Source: GCA-003244245 sp032230565
GTDB lineage: Bacteria; Actinomycetota; Actinomycetes; Mycobacteriales; Pseudonocardiaceae
NCBI GenBank assembly: GCA_032230565.1
Contig: JAVXWL010000047.1
Location: 1-14,038, forward strand
DNA: 14,038 nt
Direction: 5' to 3'
This document shows, piece by piece, positions 5,982 through 11,998 of this stretch. The translations under genes and the position numbers were made by a program. The notes beneath the pieces are model-generated. The model saw only the letters and a list, made by a program, of their open reading frames with translations, was not told where the DNA came from and searched no databases. How positions within the stretch are numbered: position 1 is the stretch's first letter; each line of letters opens with the position of its first letter.

Positions 5982-8495
5982 GTGGTCACCATGACGCGCA
6001 CCGAGAGGCTACCCGGCGCTACCGGGCCCGACGAGCTCTTCGACACCTTTGTGGCCTGGGTCTCAGCCCAGGGCCTGGTGCTGTACCCGGCCCAGGAGGA
6101 GGCGCTGATAGAGATCGTGTCCGGCTCGAACGTGATCCTGGCTACGCCGACGGGGTCCGGTAAGAGTATGGTCGCGACCGGTGCGCACGCGACCGCACTG
6201 GCGCAGCGGAGGCGCAGCGTGTACACCGCTCCGATCAAGGCGCTGGTGTCGGAGAAGTTCTTTGCCGCGTGCGACATTTTTGGTGCCGATCAGGTCGGGA
6301 TGCTGACCGGTGACTCAAGCGTAAACGCCGAGGCCCCCATCATCTGCTGCACTGCTGAGGTGCTGGCCAATATGGCGCTGCGCAGCGGACCGGATACCGA
6401 TGTGGGCCTGGTCGTGATGGATGAATTCCACTACTACGCCGATCCGGACCGCGGCTGGGCGTGGCAGGTTCCGCTGCTCGAGCTCCCCCAGGCTCAGTTC
6501 CTGCTGATGTCCGCGACACTTGGCGACGTCAGCCGGTTCGTGCCGGACTTGACCCGGCGCACTGGCCGCCCTACCGCGGTGGTCCACTCCGCGCAGCGAC
6601 CGGTTCCACTGCACTTCCGGTACGTGACGACACCACTGCACGAGACGCTAGAAGAACTGCTGGCCATCAAGGCGGTGCCAGTATATGTGGTGCACTTCAC
6701 TCAGGCGTCGGCCGCCGAGCAGGCGCAGGCGTTGACCAGTATCAACGTCTGCAGTCGGGCTGAAAAGGACGCCATCGCCGAGCTGATTGGTGGATTCCGG
6801 TTCACGGCTGGTTTCGGGAGGACGCTGTCCCGGCTGGTGCGTCATGGGATCGGGGTGCATCACGCCGGGATGCTGCCCCGGTATCGCCGGCTCGTCGAGC
6901 GGCTCGCCCAGGCCGGCCTCCTGAAGATCATTTGTGGTACCGACACCCTCGGCGTCGGGATCAACGTGCCGATCCGCACGGTGCTACTCACCGCGCTAGG
7001 CAAGTACGACGGCACCCGCACCCGCCACCTCACCGCCCGGGAGTTCCACCAGATCACCGGGCGTGCCGGCCGGGCCGGCTACGACATTGCAGGCGATGTG
7101 GTCGTGCAGGCGCCTGATCACGTGGTGCAGAACACCAAGGCCGTCGCCAAGGCTGGAGATGATCCCCGCAAACGTCGCAAGGTTGTGCACAAGAAGCCAG
7201 CCGAGGGATCGGTGTCCTGGAGCGATCGGACCTTCGACCGTTTGGTCGCAGCTGCACCGGAACCATTGACATCCAGTTTCGCGGTGAGCCATGCAATGGT
7301 GCTCAACGTCGCCAACCGGCCCGGTGACGCGTTCGCGGCGATGCGCCACCTGCTCACCGACAACCACGAGGACCGCCCCGCGCAGCGCCGGCACATCCGT
7401 CAGGCCATCGCGATTTACCGAGCCTTGCTTGCTGCTGGCGTCGTCGAGCGGTTATCGGTCCCGGACGCCCACGGCCGCACCGTGCGGCTCACCGGAGACC
7501 TGCAACTCGACTTCGCGCTGAACCAGGCGCTGTCACCATTCGCGCTGGCCGCGATCGACCTGCTCGACCGCGAGTCGGTTGACTACCCGCTAGACGTGCT
7601 GTCGGTGCTCGAAGCCACCCTCGACGATCCGCGGCAGGTGTTGAGCGCGCAACTGTCCAAGGCTAAAGGCGAGGCCGTGGCGGCGATGAAGGCCGAGGGC
7701 ATCGAGTATGAGGAGCGGATGCGGCTGCTGGAGGACATCAGCTACCCGATGCCGCTGGCTGAGCTGCTCGACGCCGCGTTCGAGATCTACCGGGCAGGGC
7801 ACCCCTGGGTGGCCGACCATCGGCTGTCCCCCAAGTCAGTTGCCCGGGATCTCGCCGAGCGGGCGATGACCTTCACCGAGTACGTCGGGTTCTACGGCCT
7901 GGCCCGCTCCGAGGGGCTGGTACTGCGCTACCTCGCCGACGCCTACCAGGCGTTGCGCCGCACAGTCCCCGAGGACGCCAAGACCGACGCGCTGCGGGAC
8001 CTGCAGGAGTGGCTCGGTGAACTGGTTCGCCAGGTCGACTCCAGCCTGCTGGACGAATGGGAGAAACTGCGAGACCCGCAGGCGCCGGACACGGTACCGG
8101 CGCCGCTAGATCAACGACCACCGCCGGTGACAGCTAATGCGCGGGCCTTCCGGGTACTGGTCCGTAATGCGCTGTTTCGCCGGGTGGAGCTGGCTGCCCG
8201 CCAGCGGTGGGAGGAGCTCGGGGAGCTCGACGCGGACGCCGGGTGGGACGCGGAGTCCTGGCGACAGGCCGTGGAAACCTACTTCGTCGAGCACGCCGAG
8301 ATCGGCACCGGCGCTGACGCACGCGGCCCAGATCTACTGATCATCGATGAGCAGCCCGACCGGTGGGTCGTGCGCCAGATCTTCGATGACCCGGCCGGGC
8401 ACCACGACTGGGCCATCAACGCCGAGGTCGACCTAGCGGCGTCCGACGAGTCCGGGACCGCCGCAGTGTGGGTGACTGCGGTAGGCCAGATGTAA
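5982..8495 (+). CDS. Ski2-like DEAD/DEAH-box RNA helicase with DUF3516 C-terminus
   Basis: An 837-residue superfamily 2 helicase. Visible motifs are Walker A ATPTGSGKS (54-62), motif Ia TAPIKALVSEKF, motif II DEFH (147-150), motif III SAT (177-179), the motif IV/V region GVHHAGMLPRYRRLVE and IICGTDTLGVGINVP, and motif VI QITGRAGRAG (357-366). A basic stretch DDPRKRRKVVHKKP follows at about 393-406. The remaining about 430 residues fit the actinobacterial DUF3516 region. Family knowledge: Ski2/Mtr4-like helicases unwind RNA or DNA with ATP; the function of this bacterial branch is unclear. GTG at 5982 is chosen because GGGGG lies 7 nt before it; ATG at 5991 is the alternative. The gene stands alone, diverging from the kinase and ending 15 bp before the convergent thioredoxin-like gene. 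Confidence 0.93.
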   Translation: MVTMTRTERLPGATGPDELFDTFVAWVSAQGLVLYPAQEEALIEIVSGSNVILATPTGSGKSMVATGAHATALAQRRRSVYTAPIKALVSEKFFAACDIFGADQVGMLTGDSSVNAEAPIICCTAEVLANMALRSGPDTDVGLVVMDEFHYYADPDRGWAWQVPLLELPQAQFLLMSATLGDVSRFVPDLTRRTGRPTAVVHSAQRPVPLHFRYVTTPLHETLEELLAIKAVPVYVVHFTQASAAEQAQALTSINVCSRAEKDAIAELIGGFRFTAGFGRTLSRLVRHGIGVHHAGMLPRYRRLVERLAQAGLLKIICGTDTLGVGINVPIRTVLLTALGKYDGTRTRHLTAREFHQITGRAGRAGYDIAGDVVVQAPDHVVQNTKAVAKAGDDPRKRRKVVHKKPAEGSVSWSDRTFDRLVAAAPEPLTSSFAVSHAMVLNVANRPGDAFAAMRHLLTDNHEDRPAQRRHIRQAIAIYRALLAAGVVERLSVPDAHGRTVRLTGDLQLDFALNQALSPFALAAIDLLDRESVDYPLDVLSVLEATLDDPRQVLSAQLSKAKGEAVAAMKAEGIEYEERMRLLEDISYPMPLAELLDAAFEIYRAGHPWVADHRLSPKSVARDLAERAMTFTEYVGFYGLARSEGLVLRYLADAYQALRRTVPEDAKTDALRDLQEWLGELVRQVDSSLLDEWEKLRDPQAPDTVPAPLDQRPPPVTANARAFRVLVRNALFRRVELAARQRWEELGELDADAGWDAESWRQAVETYFVEHAEIGTGADARGPDLLIIDEQPDRWVVRQIFDDPAGHHDWAINAEVDLAASDESGTAAVWVTAVGQM

Positions 8496-8510
8496 CCCCG
8501 GCGCAGACCG

Positions 8511-9074
8511 TCAGGATGGCTCGTTGCCCGGCTTCCATTTGATGCCGCAGCCGAGACTGGGTACGTGCGGTTCGGGAACCGGCTGGCTAGCCAGTACCAG
8601 TTCCAGTGCGGCGCGCAATGCCTTGCCGGTCACCGGAGCGTCGTTGCGTGGGCGGGACTCGTCGAACTCACCGCGGTAGGCGAGCCGGCGCTGGGCGTCA
8701 TAGAGGAAGAAGTCCGGGGTGCACGCGGCCCGGTAGTCCCGCGCGACTTGCTGGCTGTCGTCCAGGAGGTACGGGAAGGTGAACCCAGCTCGGTGGGCCT
8801 GTTCGGTCAGCCCATCGGGACCATCGTCGGGATATCTCTCGGTGTCGTTGCTGCAGATCGCCACCGCAGTCACATCCGCTGCGTACTCGGCAACAAGCGA
8901 GCCGAGTTCTCGCTCGAGGTGCCGGACGTAAGGACAGTGGTTTGACAAAAACATCACCAGCAGCGGCTGGCCAGGACCAAGAATGTCTGAGCTGACGAGC
9001 TGGCCGTCGAGGGACGGAAGGGCGAACGCTGGTGCCGGCATGCCAAGCGGCACCATCAACGAGTTAACAGCCAT
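8511..9074 (-). CDS. Thioredoxin/peroxiredoxin-like protein (PRX-like1 type)
   Basis: A 187-residue thioredoxin-fold protein of the AhpC/TSA-related group with the hallmark NHCPYVRH (45-52, Cys47), the ACTPDFFLYD segment and the C-terminal tail PSLGCGIKWKPGNEP (Cys176). No signal peptide is seen, so it is probably cytoplasmic. In many homologues the active site reads CNHC; here the first position is Ser44 (SNHC), so only the second cysteine of that pair remains, with Cys176 or the Cys of ACTPDFF as possible partners. The group is presumed to act in thiol redox or peroxide chemistry, but its substrate is not defined. ATG at 9074 is used; ATG at 9056 is possible, and neither has a strong ribosome-binding site. 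It converges with the helicase (15-bp gap) and lies downstream of the small antitoxin-like gene. Confidence 0.85.
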   Translation of the reverse strand: MAVNSLMVPLGMPAPAFALPSLDGQLVSSDILGPGQPLLVMFLSNHCPYVRHLERELGSLVAEYAADVTAVAICSNDTERYPDDGPDGLTEQAHRAGFTFPYLLDDSQQVARDYRAACTPDFFLYDAQRRLAYRGEFDESRPRNDAPVTGKALRAALELVLASQPVPEPHVPSLGCGIKWKPGNEPS

Positions 9075-9116
9075 GGTCTTAAGCCTGCCATCCGGCGTTA
9101 CTTCTTCCGAACTCCA

Positions 9117-9154
9117 CAGCGGAGCTGCTCAACGTCGGCAGAACAGCTCCGCTG
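9117..9154. repeat. Perfect 11-bp inverted repeat, 16-nt loop
   Basis: CAGCGGAGCTG (9117-9127) pairs with CAGCTCCGCTG (9144-9154). It lies 43 bp upstream of the thioredoxin-like start and 105 bp downstream of the small gene's stop, both on the minus strand. No T-run follows on either strand. It could be a U-less actinobacterial terminator for the small gene, an operator, or a structured leader of the redox gene. Confidence 0.6.
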
Positions 9155-9182
9155 CGGAATTCGGGAACCTGGGCGCAGGCAA

Positions 9183-9224
9183 GCCCGTCGAAGAGCGCAC
9201 TATCGTGGTACGAACTCGACGGGC
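9183..9224. repeat. Perfect 9-bp inverted repeat, 24-nt loop
   Basis: GCCCGTCGA (9183-9191) pairs with TCGACGGGC (9216-9224). It lies 35 bp after the stop of the small minus-strand gene, a usual place for a transcription terminator. There is no T-run. It forms a second structured element in the same 184-bp gene-free stretch as the 9117-9154 repeat. Confidence 0.45.
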
Positions 9225-9258
9225 CTGGCTGCGGACCCTGCTGACGTGCCTGCGTGGA

Positions 9259-9453
9259 CTAGCCTCGGCCCTCCTGGACCTTGCGCACCGCGCCGTCGAT
9301 CTGACTGCTGAACTTGCCTTTGGTGCACTGGTCGACGAGACGACCGGCCTGGTCTGCAATCTTGCCGACCGCGTCGGGGTTGGTCTTGGCGTATCGGCGA
9401 GCGGCCTCCACGGCCCCCGCCAGTACAACGAGCTTCCCCAGTTTCCCCAGCAT
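9259..9453 (-). CDS. Small MT0933-like 'antitoxin' family protein
   Basis: A 64-residue protein: hydrophobic N-terminus (MLGKLGKLVVLAGAVEAARRY), then KTNPDAVGKIADQAGRLVDQ, CTKGKFSSQIDGAVRKVQEG. The second half resembles the MT0933/Rv0909 antitoxin family (repeated K-x-D-KAGDFVD-TGGKY-DQVDKV type pattern). In M. tuberculosis that protein is paired with an SRPBCC-fold toxin; no such partner is seen here, and many family members are orphans, so toxin-antitoxin function is not implied. Coding status is supported by a near-perfect Shine-Dalgarno AAAGGAGG 7 nt before the ATG. Its short N-terminal hydrophobic stretch may touch the membrane. The flanking genes look unrelated. Confidence 0.75.
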   Translation of the reverse strand: MLGKLGKLVVLAGAVEAARRYAKTNPDAVGKIADQAGRLVDQCTKGKFSSQIDGAVRKVQEGRG

Positions 9454-9460
9454 CGTGTTT

Positions 9461-9468
9461 CCTCCTTT
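9461..9468 (-). promoter_or_regulatory. Strong ribosome-binding site of the small antitoxin-like gene
   Basis: AAAGGAGG on the minus strand with a 7-nt spacer to the ATG at 9453. It is the best Shine-Dalgarno match in the window. It fixes the start of the 64-residue gene and suggests high translation. Confidence 0.85.
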
Positions 9469-9518
9469 GGCTGACCAACCACAATCCCACTAGTCACAGC
9501 GGAATGGCGAGGATACCG

Positions 9519-9535
9519 CGCCCGATCATGGGGCG
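9519..9535 (-). terminator. Possible weak terminator of the Rv2175c-like gene
   Basis: CGCCC (9519-9523) and GGGCG (9531-9535) form a 5-bp GC stem with a 7-nt loop, 43 nt beyond the stop of the minus-strand Rv2175c-like gene. It is short and has no T-run, so this is only a suggestion. The remainder of 9454-9578 shows no ORF; the promoter of the small gene must lie here but was not placed. Confidence 0.2.
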
Positions 9536-9578
9536 GGAGGACGGCCGCGGGAAGCGGGTCCAGCTCAAAATGATCCGG

Positions 9579-9956
9579 TCAAAAACCCATCGCCTGGGCC
9601 CGGCGCTTCACCTCGCGCCCTCGGTTGGTTCGCAGCGCGCCGATCGGGGTGCCGGGCAGCGAATCCTCCGCCGTGAACAACCAGCGCAGGATCTCCTCGG
9701 CGGAGTAGCCGGAGTCGCGTAACAAGGTGATCGTTCCGGGCAGTCCCTTTACAACCGCATCGCCGCTGAGGAACTCCGCGGGGATCAACACAACGCCGCC
9801 GCGGCGTATCCCCATCAGCTGCCCATCACGCATCATCTGGTGCACCCGGGTTATCGGCAGACCCAGCCGTTGCGCGACATCGGGTAGCGGTAGCACCTCC
9901 ACCTCAGGGTCGAGCACGTCCAGGGCGATGGCGAGGTCGCTCACGGTGGTCACCAT
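9579..9956 (-). CDS. Rv2175c-type winged-helix DNA-binding protein, putative PknL substrate
   Basis: 125 residues aligning with M. tuberculosis Rv2175c: DVLDP near the N-terminus, a helix-turn-helix LPDVAQRLGLPITRVHQMMRDGQ, then GIRRGGVVLIPAEF, VKGLPGTITLLRDSGYSAEEILRWLF and the end REVKRRAQAMGF. Family knowledge: Rv2175c binds DNA and is phosphorylated by PknL on an N-terminal threonine, which weakens DNA binding. The N-terminus here is shorter; T3/T4 (MVTTVSDL) are the only threonines before the conserved DVLDP, so they are candidate acceptors by position only. It diverges from pknL with just 65 bp between starts, as expected of a regulator/kinase pair. Translation could also begin at the GTG one codon later. 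No DNA target is known from this sequence. Confidence 0.92.
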   Translation of the reverse strand: MVTTVSDLAIALDVLDPEVEVLPLPDVAQRLGLPITRVHQMMRDGQLMGIRRGGVVLIPAEFLSGDAVVKGLPGTITLLRDSGYSAEEILRWLFTAEDSLPGTPIGALRTNRGREVKRRAQAMGF

Positions 9957-10021
9957 GCCATACCCGCCAGCCGACGCCCTTCCGCCGTTCGGGGCGCGCC
10001 GGTCCGTACGATCCTAAGACT
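9957..10021. promoter_or_regulatory. Shared divergent promoter region of Rv2175c-like gene and pknL
   Basis: Only 65 bases, so both promoters must overlap here or within the genes. For pknL, TACGAT (10007-10012) fits the TANNNT -10 pattern and lies 9 nt before the GTG at 10022. That would put the transcript start at or within a few bases of the start codon (leaderless or nearly so), and no Shine-Dalgarno is present, which agrees. The -35 is not clear. The Rv2175c-like protein may bind here, by inference. Confidence 0.4.
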
Positions 10022-11971
10022 GTGGAGCAACAGGGGCCCGATTACGACGGCAACCTGGTCGGCGCCCTGCTGGAGGGGCGTTACCAGGTTGGTCCGATGC
10101 TGGCCCACGGCGGCATGTCCACCGTCTACCGGGGCACGGATACCCGCCTGGAGCGTCCGGTCGCTATCAAGGTGATGGCACCGCGGTTCGCCGCTGACCC
10201 ACTTTTCCTGCAGCGCTTCGAGCGGGAAGCCCGCGCGGCCGCGCGCTTGCAGCACCCTGGAGTCGTCGCGGTTCACGACCAAGGTGTCGACTCCTCCCCG
10301 ATTGGTGACTCCGTCTTCCTGGTGATGGAACTGGTGGACGGCGGAACCTTACGGGATCTGCTGCGCCAGCGCGGCCCGCTGCCGGTGCCGCTCGCAGTCT
10401 CGGTGGCCGACATGGTGCTCTCGGCGCTGGCCGCGGCGCACTGGGAGGGGCTGGTACATCGCGACATCAAGCCGGAGAACGTCCTTATCGGGACAGGCGG
10501 CGTCGTCAAAGTGGCTGACTTCGGATTGGTCCGCGCAGTGGCCGAGGCCAGCAGCAGCACCGGAGATGTCATCCTCGGAACGGTGGCCTACCTTTCCCCC
10601 GAGCAGGTCGCGACCGGTGCCGCCGATGCCCGAAGCGATGTCTACGCCACCGGTGTAATGCTCTTCGAAATGCTTACCGGGGCACCGCCCTACACCGGCG
10701 AGACTGCATTGTCGGTTGCTTATCACCACGTCAACGACGACATGCCGGCCCCGAGCGCAGCCGGTGCCGCGGTGCCCGCCCCGCTGGACGACCTCATCGT
10801 GCGAGCCACTCGACGGGATCCGGCCGAGCGGCCGCCAGACGCGGCGGCGTTCTTGCGGGAGTTGCAATCAGTACGAGCGGAGCTGGGAATCGAGCGGGTA
10901 CCCGTACCGGTACCCGCGCGCCCAGCTGGATTGGCCAGCGCCACGGTGGTCCGCCCGCCCGAACACGGACCGCAGGTAACTCGAGCTCTCGCCAGGGACG
11001 AGATCGCACCAGTTGCTCGCGCTACATACGGGGATCCTTACCTCCACGAGCGCGCTCGTAACCGGCGCGCCTTTATCGCCTGGATGGTGATCGTGTTGAT
11101 GCTCGCGGGCGCGGTCGGGGTGGGCGCATGGTGGCTGGGCAGCGGCCGGTGGACCGTGGTTCCCAATCTCGTGGGTCTGCAACGTGGGGCGGTGGCCGGC
11201 ACGCTGTCCGCCGCTGAGCTGAAGGCCACTCTCACCGACGACCACAACGACACCATCCCTGGCGACACGGTGATCCGCAGCGATCCCGCGCCGGGCCAGC
11301 GCGCGCTACGCGGCTCGGACATCACCGTGGTGATCTCGCTAGGCCATCCGGTGGTGCCCGACCTGGTAGTAGGAAGCACGCCGGATGAGGCACAGCGGGC
11401 AGTCCAGCAGGCGGATCTGAGCCCACGGCTGGATCCCGACGCCGCGAAATTCGATGACGACGTCCCGGCAGGCGCCGTGCTCAGGCTGCAGCCGCGGTCC
11501 GGAACTATGCTCACCGTCGGCGCACCGGTGACTGTGGTGCTCAGCAAGGGGCCCGCCCCCACCACGGTGCCGGACGTCCGAGGGCTGCCCCAGGTTGCTG
11601 CGGTTGCCATGCTGTCCCGCGCCGGTCTGACAGCGCAGGTGCAGCGCCAGTTTGACGACCAGATTGCCGGTGGGCGCGCGATCGGCACCGACCCCAAGGC
11701 CGGTACCGGCGCTGCCCGTGGCACCAACGTCGTCCTGCTGGTGAGCACCTCGTCGGTCGTTCCCAGTGTGGTCGGGCTCTCGGTCGCGCAGGCTCGCCAG
11801 TTGCTCGCTGACGCGGGGCTGAACAGCACGGTCAGCCAGTCCCCCGGCGGCTTCGGGCTTTTCGGCGGCTTCGGGTTTTTCGGCGGCACCCCGGACCGGG
11901 TGATCTCGCAGTCCCCGGAGGCCGGCCAGCCCGTTCGCCCCGGGACTACCGTTGCTCTTACGACGCAGTGA
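10022..11971 (+). CDS. pknL: Ser/Thr protein kinase PknL with four PASTA domains
   Basis: 649 residues. The kinase domain (about 21-285) has the glycine loop AHGGMSTVY (28-36), Lys50, Glu69, HRDIKPEN with catalytic D148, DFG (166-168), activation loop EASSSTGDVILGT (S177-T180) and SPEQ. A Val-Pro/Arg-rich juxtamembrane part leads to one transmembrane helix (about 350-371). Outside are four PASTA repeats (about 376-440, 443-510, 514-577, 578-649), modules known in other kinases to sense peptidoglycan fragments or lipid II. M. tuberculosis PknL lacks PASTA repeats while the corynebacterial one has them, so this is the fuller form. The last PASTA carries a Gly/Phe-rich insert (609-622). GTG start without Shine-Dalgarno. 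Identification as PknL rests on kinase similarity plus the neighbouring Rv2175c-like gene and aroG. It converges with aroG, 27 bp apart. Confidence 0.93.
   Translation: MEQQGPDYDGNLVGALLEGRYQVGPMLAHGGMSTVYRGTDTRLERPVAIKVMAPRFAADPLFLQRFEREARAAARLQHPGVVAVHDQGVDSSPIGDSVFLVMELVDGGTLRDLLRQRGPLPVPLAVSVADMVLSALAAAHWEGLVHRDIKPENVLIGTGGVVKVADFGLVRAVAEASSSTGDVILGTVAYLSPEQVATGAADARSDVYATGVMLFEMLTGAPPYTGETALSVAYHHVNDDMPAPSAAGAAVPAPLDDLIVRATRRDPAERPPDAAAFLRELQSVRAELGIERVPVPVPARPAGLASATVVRPPEHGPQVTRALARDEIAPVARATYGDPYLHERARNRRAFIAWMVIVLMLAGAVGVGAWWLGSGRWTVVPNLVGLQRGAVAGTLSAAELKATLTDDHNDTIPGDTVIRSDPAPGQRALRGSDITVVISLGHPVVPDLVVGSTPDEAQRAVQQADLSPRLDPDAAKFDDDVPAGAVLRLQPRSGTMLTVGAPVTVVLSKGPAPTTVPDVRGLPQVAAVAMLSRAGLTAQVQRQFDDQIAGGRAIGTDPKAGTGAARGTNVVLLVSTSSVVPSVVGLSVAQARQLLADAGLNSTVSQSPGGFGLFGGFGFFGGTPDRVISQSPEAGQPVRPGTTVALTTQ
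11848..11883 (+). repeat. Tandem 18-bp repeat encoding Gly/Phe-rich insert in PknL
   Basis: CGGCTTCGGGCTTTTCGG (11848-11865) is followed at once by CGGCTTCGGGTTTTTCGG (11866-11883), with 17 of 18 bases identical. Read in frame it gives GFGLFG-GFGFFG in the fourth PASTA domain. An 18-bp unit keeps the frame, so copy number could vary by slippage without breaking the gene. Confidence 0.85.
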
Positions 11972-11998
11972 GCGGGCAGCGCCCAGCGTCTCGAGCAT

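Noticed and set aside
5107..5994. Open frame of 295 codons on the plus strand opposite the kinase.
   Set aside because: It is antisense to conserved kinase motifs and its translation has no recognisable domain.
9129..9497. A 122-codon minus-strand frame covering the small antitoxin-like gene.
   Set aside because: The 64-residue frame has the family match and the strong ribosome-binding site; the longer frame is Arg/Ser/Thr-rich shadow.
10894..10917. Inverted repeat GCGGGTACC / GGTACCCGC with 6-nt loop inside pknL.
   Set aside because: It arises from three tandem Val-Pro codon pairs (GTACCC, GTACCG, GTACCC) in the juxtamembrane linker; low-complexity coding explains it without a separate function.
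11972..11998. Possible bidirectional terminator between pknL and aroG (GGGC-AGC-GCCC).
   Set aside because: A 4-bp stem with a 3-nt loop and no T-run is too weak to call.
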